Assembly (NCBI RefSeq): GCF_900105095.1
Contig: NZ_LT629743.1
Location: 1 to 64,000 of the forward strand
Direction: 5' to 3'
DNA length: 64,000 nucleotides
Source: Erythrobacter sp. HL-111
GTDB lineage: Bacteria > Pseudomonadota > Alphaproteobacteria > Sphingomonadales > Sphingomonadaceae
Program-made: the position numbers and the translations under genes
The notes under the pieces: generated by a model
What the model was told of the DNA's origin: nothing
Database searches by the model: none
The model's input: only the letters and a program-made list of their open reading frames with translations
In this document: positions 37,062 to 47,472 of the stretch, one piece after another
Numbering within the stretch: position 1 is the first letter of the stretch
Layout of the letters: every line of letters begins with the position of its first letter

Positions 37062-37310
37062 CTATTCGGGCGGGAGGTCGAAGGGGTCGTCCTCGCGTTC
37101 CTCGGAACGGCGGCGCAGTTCGACCGAACGTTCGGGCGCGGCAAGCGCGCCGAGTTCGAGCAATTGCTCGGCATCGGGCCGCGCGGGCGCGCCATGGGGG
37201 GCGACCGGCAGGCTTTCGCCCGGCGGCGGGCGCAGCGGCGCGGTCGCCCCGCATCCCGCGAGCCCGGCGGCGAGCGCCGCAAGCGCCATCATCCGGCAGG
37301 GTCCCGTCAT
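37062..37310 (-). CDS. lptM: LptM-like small lipoprotein
   Basis: 82 residues with a lipoprotein signal [20 protein letters not shown] and a proline-rich tail ([17 protein letters not shown]). LptM (YifL) is a small lipoprotein that helps assemble the LptD outer-membrane lipopolysaccharide translocon; the gene between argH and lysA is its usual place in Alphaproteobacteria. Its ATG overlaps the argH stop. Assignment rests on size, lipobox and position. Confidence 0.7.
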   Translation of the reverse strand: MTGPCRMMALAALAAGLAGCGATAPLRPPPGESLPVAPHGAPARPDAEQLLELGALAAPERSVELRRRSEEREDDPFDLPPE

Positions 37311-38698
37311 TCGCTCGCCTCGCTCCCGTCCATGCCGAGCGCCGCGCGCGCCCGCTCGACCTGCCGGTTTACCTGTTCGGGCGCGGTTCCGCCATAGGAG
37401 GATCGCGCGGCGACCGAGGCCGTGACCGGCAGCACGCCGAACACCCGCTCGTCGATCCGCCGATCGATCGCGCGCAGCTCCTCGAGCGGCAGTTCGGCAA
37501 GCGCCACGCCGCGGCTGTCGGCGAGCTTCACGACCGCGCCGGTCACGTGATGCGCCTCGCGGAACGGGATTCCCGCCTCGCGCACCAGCCAGTCGGCAAG
37601 GTCGGTCGCGGTCGCGTGGCCCATTTCCGCCGCCTGCCGCATCCGCGCTGTCACGAAGGTCGCATCGGCGATCATGCCGGTCATCGCCGCGATCGACAGC
37701 GCCATCAGCGAGGCGGCCTCGAACACCGGGGGCTTGTCGTCCTGCATGTCCTTCGAATAGGCGAGCGGCAGGCCCTTCATCGTCACCATCAGCGCGGTCG
37801 CGCAGCCGATCACGCGGCCCGCATGGCCGCGCACCAGTTCGGCCGCGTCGGGGTTCTTCTTCTGCGGCATGATCGAGGAGCCGGTCGAAAGGCTGTCGGG
37901 CAGGCGGACGAAGCCGAACGGCTGGCTCGCCCACAGCACCAGTTCCTCGGCCAGGCGCGAGAGGTGGAGCGCGCAGGCGCTCGCCGCGAAGAGGTAATCG
38001 AGCGCGAAATCGCGGTCCGACACGGCATCGAGCGAATTCGCCGTCGGCCGGTCGAACCCCAGGGCCTCGCTGGTGATGTCGCGGTCGATCGGAAAGCCCG
38101 TGCCCGCCAGCGCGGCCGAACCCAGCGGGCATTCGTTCATCCGCGCGCGCGCATCGGCAAGGCGCGAACGGTCACGCCGGAACATCTCGTAATAGGCCAT
38201 CAGGTGATGGCCGAGCGTCACCGGCTGCGCGGTCTGGAGATGGGTGAAGCCGGGCATGATGCTGGCCGCGTGTTCGCCCGCGCGGGTGACGAGCGCCCGC
38301 TGGAGCGCCGCCAGCCCGTCGTCCATCTGGTCCAGTGCCTCGCGCACCCAGAGCCGGAAATCGGTCGCCACCTGGTCGTTGCGGCTGCGCGCGGTGTGGA
38401 GCCGCCCGGCGGTCGGCCCGATCAGTTCGGCGAGCCGCGCCTCGGTGGTCATGTGAATGTCCTCGAGGTCCCAGTCCTCGGGCACGCCGTCCCTTTCGTA
38501 TTCCTCCGCGATCGTCGCCAGCCCGTCGCTGATCGCGCGCGCGTCCTCGCTCGACACGATGTTCTGCGCCGCGAGCATGGCGACATGGGCTTCGGAAGCG
38601 GCGATGTCCTGCTGCCAGAGCGCCTTGTCGAACGGGATCGAGGCGTTGATTTCGCGCATGATCGCGCTAGGGCCTTCGGCGAAGCGGCCGCCCCACAT
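37307..38698 (-). CDS. argH: Argininosuccinate lyase
   Basis: 463 residues from the ATG at 38698 ([20 protein letters not shown]). It splits argininosuccinate to arginine and fumarate. The fumarase/aspartase signature [12 protein letters not shown] and [17 protein letters not shown] are complete. An in-frame ATG at 38781 would add 28 residues but overlaps the start of the divergent TlpA gene, so the shorter start is chosen. Confidence 0.95.
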   Translation of the reverse strand: MWGGRFAEGPSAIMREINASIPFDKALWQQDIAASEAHVAMLAAQNIVSSEDARAISDGLATIAEEYERDGVPEDWDLEDIHMTTEARLAELIGPTAGRLHTARSRNDQVATDFRLWVREALDQMDDGLAALQRALVTRAGEHAASIMPGFTHLQTAQPVTLGHHLMAYYEMFRRDRSRLADARARMNECPLGSAALAGTGFPIDRDITSEALGFDRPTANSLDAVSDRDFALDYLFAASACALHLSRLAEELVLWASQPFGFVRLPDSLSTGSSIMPQKKNPDAAELVRGHAGRVIGCATALMVTMKGLPLAYSKDMQDDKPPVFEAASLMALSIAAMTGMIADATFVTARMRQAAEMGHATATDLADWLVREAGIPFREAHHVTGAVVKLADSRGVALAELPLEELRAIDRRIDERVFGVLPVTASVAARSSYGGTAPEQVNRQVERARAALGMDGSEASE

Positions 38699-38762
38699 CG
38701 CGTTGCCGCCGCCGTTCGCGGCGCGTTCGCCGGGGGCTGCGGAAACGGAAGGTTTGCCCGGT

Positions 38763-39362
38763 ATGTTGCGTGTCTCGTTCATTCTCGCCGCGATGGTCCT
38801 TGCGCTCGGCGGCTGCGATAGGGCGCAGGAGGGCTCCGCGCAACCGGGGAGCGCGCCGCAGGCCGACGACGAGGCAGGCGCGGGCGCGCCCGGCGCGGAA
38901 CAGCCGCTCGCCGGGGAGGTTTCGCGCGCGGAGGCGGGCGCGCCATTGCCCGATTTCACCGTGACCGACCCGGACGGGAACGCGCTCGACCTCGCCAGCC
39001 TCGGGGGCGAGCCGGTCCTGCTGAACCTGTGGGCGACCTGGTGCGCGCCCTGCGTGGTCGAAATGCCGATGCTCGACGCGCTCGCCGAAGAGACGGCGGG
39101 CGAGCTCAGGGTCGTGACCGTCAGCCAGGACATTCGCGGGGCGGAGCAGGTCGAACCCTTCTTCGCCGAGCGCGGCTTTCGCAAGCTCGAACCGTGGCTC
39201 GATCCCGACAGCGAACTGGCCGTGAGGATGAGCGAGGGCGGGCAATTGCCGCTGACCGTGCTTTACGACGCCTCGGGCCGCGAGGTCCTGCGGGTCGCGG
39301 GTGGCTACGAATGGGACAGCGCCGAGGCACGCGCGCTGATCGCCGAGGCGCTGGGGGAATAG
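38763..39362 (+). CDS. TlpA-like thioredoxin-fold lipoprotein
   Basis: 199 residues. Signal peptide with lipobox [18 protein letters not shown], then an Ala/Gly-rich linker and a thioredoxin domain with the redox motif WATWCAPC near residues 91-98. Such periplasmic reductases keep cysteines reduced during cytochrome c maturation or similar. Divergent from argH, a common neighbourhood in Alphaproteobacteria. Confidence 0.9.
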   Translation: MLRVSFILAAMVLALGGCDRAQEGSAQPGSAPQADDEAGAGAPGAEQPLAGEVSRAEAGAPLPDFTVTDPDGNALDLASLGGEPVLLNLWATWCAPCVVEMPMLDALAEETAGELRVVTVSQDIRGAEQVEPFFAERGFRKLEPWLDPDSELAVRMSEGGQLPLTVLYDASGREVLRVAGGYEWDSAEARALIAEALGE

Positions 39363-39460
39363 GGGCCCGGTCGAGGGATGGGGCGGATCCGCGCCCTTCG
39401 CCTGCGCTCGGGAGTTTCGACCCGAAATCATCCCCCGGACGATTTCGCATGGCCGAAACT

Positions 39461-39536
39461 GGTGGGCGATGACAGGCTCGAACTGCCGACCCTCTCGGTG
39501 TAAACGAGATGCTCTACCAACTGAGCTAATCGCCCC
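39461..39536 (-). tRNA. tRNA-Val (TAC anticodon)
   Basis: 76 bases with encoded CCA (complement TGG at 39461-39463). Acceptor arms GGGCGAT/ATCGCCC, D arm GCTC/GAGC, T loop TTCGAGC, and anticodon loop TTTACAC gives TAC. Confidence 0.95.
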
Positions 39537-39676
39537 CTCGCGCAGGAGGGCTGCCGATTAGGCCGCGCCGCCGGGCCGGTCAAGCACGGGCCGATCGGGC
39601 ATCGTGAGCCGGTCCCCTTTGCGCCCGTCGCCGGGTCGGCTAAGACCCCGCGCGAACTGGACAAGGAGAGACCACG

Positions 39677-40549
39677 ATGAGGATCGAAATGAAGCGTTGG
39701 GCCGGGCTCGGCCTTGCAGGCGCGCTGGCCGGGGCGGGGCTTGCCGGATGCGCCGAGGAAGCGCCCGAGGATCCCGCCGCCGAAAGCGCCGGTGCCGATG
39801 GCGCCATGCCCGGCGAGGCTGGCGAAGGCGAAGGCGGCGAAGCGGGTGAAGGCGAAGGCGGTGAAGGCGAGGGCGGTGAGGGCGAAGGCGGCGAAGGCGG
39901 CGAGGGCGGGGTCGATTTCACCGCCGCCGCGAGCGATCCCGTCGTCTACCTGACCGCGCTTGCCGTCGCCGAGGCGCACGCGCTTGCCGCCTACGACGCC
40001 TTCCGCGCCGGAAAGACCGACCCGGCCGCCGAGATGTACGGCCATCCGGTCTCCGAAGTGCTGGCCGACATGGACCCCGTCTTCGCCGAGCTCGGCGTCG
40101 ACGATTTCAAGCCGCGCTTCAACGAGGCCTCGCAGACGGTCCTCGACGGCGGCGACGAGACCGAAGTGCGCGAGCGCCACGACGCCGTGCTCGCCGCGAT
40201 CGAACAGGCCGCAGGCAAGGCCCCGGACAGCCAGGCGAGCGGGGCCGACGTCGCCGCGCGCGTCACCGCCGACATGATCGACCGGGCGACCGCCATGTAT
40301 GGCGAGGCGCAAGGCTCGGACCGTTACGAGCCCTATCTCGACGGCTACGGCTTCACCCGCGCCGCGGCGCGCACCTTCGAGGATGCCCAATCCGCGATTT
40401 CCGCGGAGAGCCCCGACCTCGCCGCGCGCATCCGCGAAGCGCTGGACCTGCTGCGGGAGGCCTATCCGGCCGCGGAGCGGCCCGCGACGCTCGATGTGGA
40501 GCGCGGCAAGCTGCTCGGCGCCGCGTCGCGCGTCACGCTCGCGCTCTAG
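39677..40549 (+). CDS. Lipoprotein with Gly/Glu repeat linker, function unknown
   Basis: 290 residues. Signal peptide with lipobox ending GLAGC at residue 25. Residues about 46-80 are a repeated GEGGE tract encoded by a 96-base repeat. The C-terminal 210 residues form helices (DPVVYLTALAVAEAHALAAY, then GKTDPAAEMYGHPVSEVL) with a possible helical metal- or haem-binding fold; the conserved histidine in MYGHPVSE is notable. I do not recognise the family. AAGGAGAG lies about six bases before the ATG. Confidence 0.72.
   Translation: MRIEMKRWAGLGLAGALAGAGLAGCAEEAPEDPAAESAGADGAMPGEAGEGEGGEAGEGEGGEGEGGEGEGGEGGEGGVDFTAAASDPVVYLTALAVAEAHALAAYDAFRAGKTDPAAEMYGHPVSEVLADMDPVFAELGVDDFKPRFNEASQTVLDGGDETEVRERHDAVLAAIEQAAGKAPDSQASGADVAARVTADMIDRATAMYGEAQGSDRYEPYLDGYGFTRAAARTFEDAQSAISAESPDLAARIREALDLLREAYPAAERPATLDVERGKLLGAASRVTLAL
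39817..39912 (+). repeat. In-frame GGCGAAGGC-type tandem repeat
   Basis: Short units coding Gly-Glu-Gly-Gly-Glu repeat about seven times. The periodic composition makes the region prone to length change, and its product is a flexible acidic linker between the lipid anchor and the folded domain. Confidence 0.75.
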
Positions 40550-40565
40550 GGCGCGCGGCGGCTTG

Positions 40566-41549
40566 GTGCGGCCCCGCATCCTCGTGCTCGGCACGGGCGG
40601 TACCATCGCCGGCACCGCCCGTTCGCGCACCGGCAAGGCCTATGCCGCGGGCGAGGTCGCGCTCGAGACGATGCTGGATGCGGTCCGCGCGCTCGGGCTC
40701 GAGGCGGAACTGATCCCGCGGACCATCGCCGCGATCGGCTCGCAGGACATCGGCTGGACGGAATGGGACGCGCTCCACGCCGCGATCGCCGAGGCTGAAG
40801 ATGACCCGTCCTTCGCCGGAATCATCGTCACCCACGGCACCGACACGGCGGAGGAAACCGCCTTCCTCCTCGACCTGACCCTGCCCGCGGGCAAGCCGGT
40901 GGTGCTGGTCGGCGCGATGCGGCCATCGGACGCGGTGGGGAGCGACGGGATGCGCAATTTCGCCAATGCGGTGCGGCTTGCGGGCGATCCCGAAAGCGCG
41001 GGGCGCGGCGTGCTGGTGGTGATGGCCGACACGGTCTTCGCCGCCGCCGACGTGAGGAAGGCGGCGACCGCCAACATCGATGCCTTCCGCGGCTATCCGA
41101 GAGGGCCGCTGGCGCGGGTTACCCCCGCGACCCTCGACTGGTTCGCGCCCGCCCACCGCATCGGCCGCCCGGCGCGCTACGCCTGGCCCGAGGCGCTGCC
41201 GCGCGTCGCGATCCTCACCGCGGGCGCGGGGATGGACGCAAAGCCGGTCGAGGCGCTGCTCGGCATCGGCTGCAAGGGGCTGGTGCTCGCCGGGATGGGG
41301 CAGGGCAACGCCCCGCGCGTGGTGATCGAGGCGCTTGCCAAGGCAGCGGCGAACGGCGTCCCCGTGGTCCGCTCGGCCCGGGTCGACGAAGGCATGGTCG
41401 ACCGCAATGTCGAGGTCGACGACGACGCGACGGGCCTCGTCGCGGCGCGTGCGCTCGGTCCTGCCAAGGCACGCATCCTGCTGATGGTGCTGATCGCGAA
41501 TGGCGTGACTGACGCCGCGCGGATACAAGAGGCGTTCGACGGGAGGTGA
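40566..41549 (+). CDS. L-asparaginase family protein
   Basis: 327 residues from GTG 40566 (TTG 40563 is possible). It hydrolyses asparagine to aspartate. Both catalytic threonine segments are present, LGTGGTIAGTA near the start and VTHGTDTAEETAFLL near residue 88, and SDGMRNFANA resembles the dimer-active-site loop. No signal peptide is visible, so a cytoplasmic enzyme is likely. The hairpin at 41551 follows the stop. Confidence 0.88.
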   Translation: MRPRILVLGTGGTIAGTARSRTGKAYAAGEVALETMLDAVRALGLEAELIPRTIAAIGSQDIGWTEWDALHAAIAEAEDDPSFAGIIVTHGTDTAEETAFLLDLTLPAGKPVVLVGAMRPSDAVGSDGMRNFANAVRLAGDPESAGRGVLVVMADTVFAAADVRKAATANIDAFRGYPRGPLARVTPATLDWFAPAHRIGRPARYAWPEALPRVAILTAGAGMDAKPVEALLGIGCKGLVLAGMGQGNAPRVVIEALAKAAANGVPVVRSARVDEGMVDRNVEVDDDATGLVAARALGPAKARILLMVLIANGVTDAARIQEAFDGR

Positions 41550-41550
41550 G

Positions 41551-41585
41551 GTCTGCTTTCCGAGTTTCGGAAGGAGAAAGCGGAC
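41551..41585 (+). terminator. Long hairpin after the asparaginase gene
   Basis: Outer arms GTCTGCTTTC and GAAAGCGGAC pair around inner arms TTCCGA and TCGGAA with loop GTT. It starts immediately after the stop codon and has no long T tract, so it could be a weak terminator. The unit and the following GACCCCACTATGGACATTCG resemble interspersed repeats of this bacterial group. Confidence 0.5.
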
Positions 41586-42495
41586 TTTCCGCTTGCGACC
41601 CCACTATGGACATTCGACAGCACGGCAGAAGTGTTAGAAGCTTGCTGGATGGAAACCGCTAGGCTCAGGACCCATTAAATCGCTTGCGCGGGAGGCAATC
41701 GGTTGATTCAATGGCGGCACCAGGGAGGTGTTGCTGTTGTCCGAGCTGTGGTTGTTGAGCGAGGCGCAGATGCGCCGGATTGAGCCCTATTTCCCACTGT
41801 CGCACGGCATTCCGCGGGTTGATGATCGGCGGATCGTGAGCGGCATCGTCTTTGTGATCAGGAACGGGCTGCGCTGGCGTGATGCGCCGGTCGGTTATGG
41901 TCCGCACAAGACGATCTATAATCGCTTCATACGCTGGAGCCGCCTGGGCGTGTTCAACCGCATCTTCGCCGAGCTAGCCGCCAAGGGCGGGAAGCCCGAT
42001 CAGCTGATGATCGATGCCACCCATCTGAAGGCGCATCGGACAGCAGCAAGCCTGCTAAAAAAGGGGCTCTATCCCGACGTATCGGGCGCACCAAAGGTGG
42101 CTTGAACTCAAAGCTCCACGCCGTCTGCGATGGCAAGGGCCGCCCGCTGATCATGCTGCTCAGTGAAGGGCAGATGAGCGACTACAAGGGCGCTGCACTG
42201 ATGATCGATGCCTTTCCGAAGGCAAAGGCGTTGCTCGCCGACCGGGGCTATGATGCTGACTGGTTTCGCGCCGCTCTGGAGCAGCGCGGCATTGCTCCGT
42301 GCATCCCGTCAAAGGCGAACCGCAAGGTGTGTCAATCGGCGTTCAATCGGGACCCCCTATCGGCGCGCAAAAGGGACCCCTCTGCGGTTGCGAGGATCGG
42401 TTGACGCTGGGCGCGGTTTTCGCGCTGCTGGCGGCGTAGGGAGGGCGTAGCCCGACCGGAGGCGTCAGCAGCGCGAAGTCGGTTTTCTGATCGGG

Positions 42496-43224
42496 TCAGC
42501 TGCGGTTTTTGAAGCGCCAGCTGTCGTTGCCGGTCTCGACGATATCGCAATGGTGGGTGATGCGGTCGAGCAGCGCGGTGGTCATCTTGGGATCGCCGAA
42601 GACGGTGGGCCACTCGCCGAAGGCGAGGTTGGTGGTGATGATCACCGAGGTCTGCTCGTAGAGTTTGCTGATCAGATGGAACAAGAGCTGCCCGCCTGAT
42701 CGGGCGAACGGCAGATAGCCCAGTTCATCGAGCACCACGAGATCGAGCCTGCCGAGCTGGGCGGCGATGGCGCCAGCCTTGCCGATGCGAGCTTCTTCCT
42801 CGAGCCGGGTGACGAGATCGACCGTATTGAAGTAGCGCCCGCGAGCGCCAGCACGCACGACGCTGGCGGTGATCGCGGTGGCCAGATGGGTCTTGCCCGT
42901 CCCGGTGCCGCCGATGAGCACGATGTTGCGGCGACCGGGCAGGAACGAACCTGCGTGCAGGGAGCGCACCAGCTCTTCGTTGATCGGGGTGCCCTCGAAC
43001 GCGAAGGCGTCGAGGTCCTTGATTACAGGCAGCTTGGCTGCGGTCATGCGGTAACGGATCGAGGCGGCATGACGATGCGCGGCTTCGGCGCGCAGCAGGT
43101 CGGTCAGGATCTCGTGGGTCGTGCGCTTGCGCTGCAGCCCGGTGGTGACCGCCTCGTCGAACGCGCCGGCCATGCCCTTGAGGCCGAGTGCGCGCATCGC
43201 CTCGATCATCTCATGCCGCTGCAT
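42496..43224 (-). CDS. istB: IS21 helper ATPase IstB
   Basis: 242 residues starting [18 protein letters not shown] at ATG 43224. AAA+/DnaA-like ATPase that remodels target DNA for IstA. Walker A is [14 protein letters not shown] near residues 104-117, Walker B is [11 protein letters not shown] near 157-167. It overlaps istA by 14 bases. A longer frame to 43419 is the antisense of istA. Confidence 0.95.
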   Translation of the reverse strand: MQRHEMIEAMRALGLKGMAGAFDEAVTTGLQRKRTTHEILTDLLRAEAAHRHAASIRYRMTAAKLPVIKDLDAFAFEGTPINEELVRSLHAGSFLPGRRNIVLIGGTGTGKTHLATAITASVVRAGARGRYFNTVDLVTRLEEEARIGKAGAIAAQLGRLDLVVLDELGYLPFARSGGQLLFHLISKLYEQTSVIITTNLAFGEWPTVFGDPKMTTALLDRITHHCDIVETGNDSWRFKNRS

Positions 43225-44725
43225 CAAGGCCTCGCACCGTATCGTAGCGCGCGCAGTCCGCGATCGGCGGATGGTTGAGCTTGAGATCGACGACCACGTC
43301 CAGGGGGCGCTCGGATGGCGGGTCCCGGTATCGGGCCAGGATGTTGAGGATGACCTCGTCGCTGACGGCGCCGGCATCGAGCGCCTCCCGGACCGCGGCC
43401 TCGACCGCTTCGAGGCCATCGGTCATTATGGCTGCCAGCACGCGCACGAAGCGGCGGTCGGCTTCATCACCGCTGCCCAGCTTGCGCCGCAACCGCGTCA
43501 GTGCCGGTGGCAGGTCCCACCCCTGGAAGGGTGCGCCGTTCCGCAGAGCGCCGGGCTTGTTGGCCAGAACGGGCAGGTAATGCCAGGGATCATAGATCGT
43601 CCGGTCGCGGCCGAAGTGCCGGGCATGCTCTGCGATTACCTCGTCGCCGAGGCGCACGACGATGCGGTCGGCATAGGCGCGGACCTGGACGGCCCGCCGC
43701 GCCGCCTTGGCCATGACCGAGTAGCGGTTGCGGTCGAAGCTGATCAGGCAGGTGCCGGTCACGGCATGCGCGGTCTCATGGAAGCCATCGAACGGTGCCA
43801 GCATCGGCTGCAGGGCTGGCCGTTCGAGCTCCAGCGCCTCGGCAACGGTCAGCTCCTTCTGCTCGGGATGCGCGTGCGTTGCGGCCCATCTCAGGCACTC
43901 AGCTTCCAGCCACCCGTTGAGCTCCTCGATGCTGGCAAAGCGCAGGCGAGGCTGGAAGAAGCGGCCTCGGATGGTCTGAACCTGGTGTTCAACCTGACCC
44001 TTCTCCCACCCCGCCGCCGGGGAGCAGGCCGTGGGCTCGACCATGTAATGATCGGCCATGACCAGAAAGCGGCGGTTGAACACCCGCTCCTTGCCGACGA
44101 ACACGGTGGTAACCGCGGTCTTCATGTTATCGTAGATGCCGCGCAGGGGCACGCCGCCGAAGAAGGCAAAGCCCCGCGCATGGGCGTCGAACACCATCTC
44201 CTGCGTCTCGCGCGGATAGGCCCTGACGTAGACCGCGCGCGACGCGCACAGCCGCATCTGCGCCACCTTCACCCGCATCGGCTTGCCCGCGATCTCCACA
44301 TCCTCGTGGCTCCAGTCGAACTGGTAGGCCTCGCCAGGCTTGAACATGAGCGGGATGAAGGCAGGCGCCCCATCACCCGCATCCTTGCGCCGCGCTTCCG
44401 TCCAGCGCCGGGCGTAACGTCGGACCGCGTCGTAAGAACCTTCGAACCCCTCACGGCAAAGCAGATCATGGATCCGGGTCATGCGCAGCCGATCGCGCCG
44501 GGGCCGGGCCTCGTTCTCCGTCAGCAGCACGTCGAGCCGCTCCTGAAACGGTCCAAGCCGGGGCAGCGGCTGAACCGTGCGGCGATAATCAAATGCGCCT
44601 TCCGGCGCTCGGATCGCCTTGCGCACCACCTTGCGCGACAACCGCAGATCCCGCGCAATCGCCTTGATCGCCTTCCCGCCCGCGTGCTCCCGCCGAATCC
44701 GAACAACCGTCTCCACAACCAACAT
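43211..44725 (-). CDS. istA: IS21 transposase IstA
   Basis: 504 residues. N-terminal helix-turn-helix ([20 protein letters not shown]) and an integrase core with D in [15 protein letters not shown] in [10 protein letters not shown] and E in [14 protein letters not shown]. The C-terminal half has the Mu-type domain ([20 protein letters not shown]). It catalyses cut-and-insert with IstB. Complete. Confidence 0.96.
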   Translation of the reverse strand: MLVVETVVRIRREHAGGKAIKAIARDLRLSRKVVRKAIRAPEGAFDYRRTVQPLPRLGPFQERLDVLLTENEARPRRDRLRMTRIHDLLCREGFEGSYDAVRRYARRWTEARRKDAGDGAPAFIPLMFKPGEAYQFDWSHEDVEIAGKPMRVKVAQMRLCASRAVYVRAYPRETQEMVFDAHARGFAFFGGVPLRGIYDNMKTAVTTVFVGKERVFNRRFLVMADHYMVEPTACSPAAGWEKGQVEHQVQTIRGRFFQPRLRFASIEELNGWLEAECLRWAATHAHPEQKELTVAEALELERPALQPMLAPFDGFHETAHAVTGTCLISFDRNRYSVMAKAARRAVQVRAYADRIVVRLGDEVIAEHARHFGRDRTIYDPWHYLPVLANKPGALRNGAPFQGWDLPPALTRLRRKLGSGDEADRRFVRVLAAIMTDGLEAVEAAVREALDAGAVSDEVILNILARYRDPPSERPLDVVVDLKLNHPPIADCARYDTVRGLDAAA

Positions 44726-45011
44726 CCCGATCTCACCACCTGGAAAACCAGGCAGCCTGCTACACCATCAGAATGAGGGGTCCCTTTTAGACGCCGATCA
44801 CCCCGCTAACGGGGTCCCTTTTGCACGCCGTTCCACACCGCAAGGTGCCCATCCCGCACGACACGACCCTCTATCGCCAACGCTACAAGGTCGAGAACAT
44901 GTTCGGCAAACTCAAGGACTGGCGCCGGATCCACACCCGCTACGATCGCTGCGCGCACACCTTCATGTCCGCCATCTGCATCGCAGCAACCGTCATCTTC
45001 TGGCTGCCGCA

Positions 45012-46247
45012 ATGAGTCCTGAGCCTAGAAAACCCGTGCTGGGGCTTCGCGCCAATCTGCCCCAGTTCCTGCTTCTTGTTCTCGTCAACGCCTTTGTCGG
45101 CGGGATGGTGGGGATCGAGCGGAGCATTCTGCCCGAGCTTGCCCAGCAAGAATTCGGGCTTGCCGAGCGGACGGCAATTCTTTCGTTCATCGCGGTTTTC
45201 GGTGTCACGAAGGCTGCTGCCAATTATTTTGCCGGTCGGTTGGGTGATCGTTGGGGGCGAAAGCCCGTTCTCGTGGCGGGGTGGGTCATTGCCGCTCCGG
45301 TTCCATTTCTGCTGATGTGGGCTCCGAGCTGGGACTGGGTGGTTGTTGCCAATGTCTTTCTCGGAGTGAGCCAAGGGCTGACCTGGTCCACTGCTGTAGT
45401 CATGAAGATCGATCTGGCGGGTCCGCGAAACCGTGGCCTTGCGATGGGGCTGAATGAATTTGCCGGTTATTTTGCCGTGGCCATCGCAGCATGGGGGACC
45501 GGCTATATCGCGGCCCGTTACGGACTGCGCCCGGAGCCCTTTTATCTCGGGGTGATATTCCTGATTTTCGGGTTCGTTCTGTCGGTATTCCTCGTCAAGG
45601 AAACCAAAGGCCACGCAGACCATGAGGCAGCGTCCGCCAGCACGCTCAGCGAACCTCCGTCGAATGGAGAGATTTTCCGATTGGCGACCTGGAGGGACCG
45701 AAACCTTTCATCTGCGACACAGGCCGGGTTCGTCAACAATCTGAACGATGGTCTGGCGTGGGGACTGTTCCCGCTCATCTTCGCAGCAGCCGGTCTGGGG
45801 CTCGACGCGGTTGGCGTTCTGGCAGCCCTTTATCCGGCGGTGTGGGGCCTGACCCAACTGATTACTGGTGGCCTCTCCGACCGCTGGGGGCGAAAATGGC
45901 TCATCGCTTCCGGGATGTGGCTGCAAGCCGTGGGTATCATCGCAATCGCGCTGTGGTGGTCCTTTGCCGGGTTTGCGACCGGTGCCGTTTTGCTCGGGTT
46001 GGGAACGGCGATGGTGTATCCCACCCTGCTTGCTGCGATCGGTGATGTGGCGCATCCATCGTGGCGGTCATCGGCTGTGGGCGTATACCGGCTTTGGCGA
46101 GATCTTGGCTATGCAGCGGGTGCCATCATTGCGGGCGTGGTTGCAGACCGGTTCGGCCTAGGCAACGCCGCACTCGTGATTGCTGGCATGACATTTCTCT
46201 CAGGCGTCGTGGTGGCTGTTCGCATGACGGAAACCCACAAGCGCTGA
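45012..46247 (+). CDS. Major facilitator superfamily transporter, start codon now supplied by the IS element
   Basis: 411 residues with 12 predicted membrane helices. The MFS loop signature is GRLGDRWGRKPVL after helix 2, and its second-half copy is GGLSDRWGRKWLI. Substrate unknown. The present ATG (45012) lies in the right end of the IS5-family element and overlaps the transposase stop (ATGA). Before insertion the gene started at ATG 41650, coding METARKPVLGL; it now starts MSPEPRKPVLGL. The core is intact. Expression depends on read-through from the IS element. Confidence 0.85.
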   Translation: MSPEPRKPVLGLRANLPQFLLLVLVNAFVGGMVGIERSILPELAQQEFGLAERTAILSFIAVFGVTKAAANYFAGRLGDRWGRKPVLVAGWVIAAPVPFLLMWAPSWDWVVVANVFLGVSQGLTWSTAVVMKIDLAGPRNRGLAMGLNEFAGYFAVAIAAWGTGYIAARYGLRPEPFYLGVIFLIFGFVLSVFLVKETKGHADHEAASASTLSEPPSNGEIFRLATWRDRNLSSATQAGFVNNLNDGLAWGLFPLIFAAAGLGLDAVGVLAALYPAVWGLTQLITGGLSDRWGRKWLIASGMWLQAVGIIAIALWWSFAGFATGAVLLGLGTAMVYPTLLAAIGDVAHPSWRSSAVGVYRLWRDLGYAAGAIIAGVVADRFGLGNAALVIAGMTFLSGVVVAVRMTETHKR

Positions 46248-46329
46248 TGGAAGCTTTCCACCCACAAACAGCCATAGCCCGCTAGTCCGACGCTTCACCA
46301 AAAGCCGCCGTTCGCCGAGTGCGCGGCGA

Positions 46330-46347
46330 CCCCCGCCTTCGCGGGGG
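46330..46347. terminator. Hairpin between convergent genes
   Basis: CCCCCGC-cttc-GCGGGGG is a perfect stem-loop 82 bases after the MFS stop and 13 bases before the end of the oxidoreductase gene. It has no U tract, so it may act as a weak two-way terminator or mRNA stabiliser. Confidence 0.45.
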
Positions 46348-46359
46348 CGCGCGCCTCGA

Positions 46360-47472
46360 TCAGCCCCAGGGCGTGACGAGGTATTTCTCGCCCGTCTTCA
46401 TCCGGCGGTAGTCAAGAATCGCCTCCTTCGTCACCATCCCCTCCAGATCGACCTTGGTCTTGTAGTGCGAGGCGAAAGTCGTCGTCAGGTTGGCGAGCAC
46501 GCGCTGGCGCATCTTCACCACCGTCTCCATCCCGGCGCGCTGGAGGAAGGGCGTCAGCAGCCAGCCCGAGACGGTCCATTGCAACCCGTAGGACGGCGTC
46601 AGGATCGTCGGCGCGAAGTCGAGGCGGCCGTAGATGTAGACCTTCTTGTCCTGGTTCGAGCCGTAGCGGGAGAATTCCTTCATCTGGCTGGCGGCGACCT
46701 GTTCCATCGCTTTCAGCACATGGTCGGCGTTCTTGCCGCCGCCGATCGGGTCGAAGCCGAGGAACGCGCCGGTTTCGGCGATGGCCGAACGCAGCTGGTC
46801 CATGAAATCGTCGTCCGATGAATTGACCACGAATTGCGCGCCCTGCGATTTCAGCAGTTCGACGTGTTCGGCGCGCCGCACGATGTTGACGAGCTTGATC
46901 CCGTCCTCCTGGCAAATCCGGTTCAGCATCTGGCCGAGGTTCGAGGCGGCGGCGAGGTGGACGATCGCGTCGTGGCCTTCCATCCGCGCGGTCTCGACGA
47001 AGCCCAGCGCGGTCATCGGGTTGACGAAGGAGGACGCGCCCGCTTCCGCGCTGTGATCGCCCAGGGGCAGGCACATCATCGCATCGGCAATCGCGTATTG
47101 CGAAAAGGCCGTGCCCGGAACGCAGGCGACGCGCTGCCCCATCAGCGCCTTCGCCGCATCGCTGTCCCCGGTCGCGACGACCGTGCCCGCGCCCTCGTTC
47201 CCCGCAGGCAGGCGCTGGCCGTGGCGGCCCTTCTGGCCCGACAGGAACGGTTCGGGCATGGCGGCGACGACCTTGCCGGGCGAGTATTCGGCGTTGTCGA
47301 AATCCGCCGCCCCGGTCAGGATCGCGAGGTCCGACGGGTTGATCGGCGCGGCCTCCATCTTGACCAGCACCTGGTTGCCGGTCGGCTCGGGGAAGGTCGC
47401 CTCGGCCACTTCGAGCGTCAGCTTGCCGTCGGCGGTCAGGGTGGTGAAAAGCTGTTTTCCGGTCGTCGTCAT
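46360..47472 (-). CDS. Zinc-independent medium-chain (quinone-type) oxidoreductase
   Basis: 370 residues. The MDR fold has a GroES-like N-terminal part ([32 protein letters not shown]) and a Rossmann part with a changed nucleotide loop ([17 protein letters not shown]). Structural-zinc cysteines are missing. It probably reduces quinones or enones with NAD(P)H. Its ATG overlaps the truA stop (47469-47472). Confidence 0.85.
   Translation of the reverse strand: MTTTGKQLFTTLTADGKLTLEVAEATFPEPTGNQVLVKMEAAPINPSDLAILTGAADFDNAEYSPGKVVAAMPEPFLSGQKGRHGQRLPAGNEGAGTVVATGDSDAAKALMGQRVACVPGTAFSQYAIADAMMCLPLGDHSAEAGASSFVNPMTALGFVETARMEGHDAIVHLAAASNLGQMLNRICQEDGIKLVNIVRRAEHVELLKSQGAQFVVNSSDDDFMDQLRSAIAETGAFLGFDPIGGGKNADHVLKAMEQVAASQMKEFSRYGSNQDKKVYIYGRLDFAPTILTPSYGLQWTVSGWLLTPFLQRAGMETVVKMRQRVLANLTTTFASHYKTKVDLEGMVTKEAILDYRRMKTGEKYLVTPWG

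Larger units (their letters stand above)
42328..44837 (-). mobile_element. IS21-family insertion sequence
   Basis: 2510 bp. Ends begin TGTG and close CACA, with internal repeats of GGGACCCC near both ends, as expected for IS21 elements with multiple terminal repeats. It is flanked by the 8-base duplication CCGCAAGG (42320-42327 and 44838-44845). Confidence 0.95.
41728..45015 (+). pseudogene. IS427-type transposase, -1 frameshift gene, split by IS21
   Basis: The first frame starts at GTG 41728 with RRIEPYFPLSHGIPRVDDRR and holds the first acidic residue near LMIDATHLKAHR. A run of six A followed by G (42057-42063) is a -1 slippery site, after which the second frame continues GRTKGGLNSKLHAVCDGKGRP. 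At codon NRK|V the IS21 element enters, and the protein continues VPIPHDTTLYRQRYKVENMF to the stop at 45015. In this state no active enzyme can be made. Confidence 0.9.
41664..45024 (+). mobile_element. IS5-family (IS427-type) element, split by an IS21-family element
   Basis: The ends GCTCAGGACCCATT (41664) and AATGAGTCCTGAGC (to 45024) are inverted repeats, flanked by CTAG on both sides (41660-41663, 45025-45028). Without the IS21 insertion and one target copy the element is 843 bp, normal for the IS427 group. It entered codons 4-5 of the MFS gene at 45012. Confidence 0.92.

Noticed and set aside
42496..43419. Longer istB start at 43419
   Set aside because: The extra 65 codons overlap istA in antisense-like composition; ATG 43224 starts the known family N-terminus.
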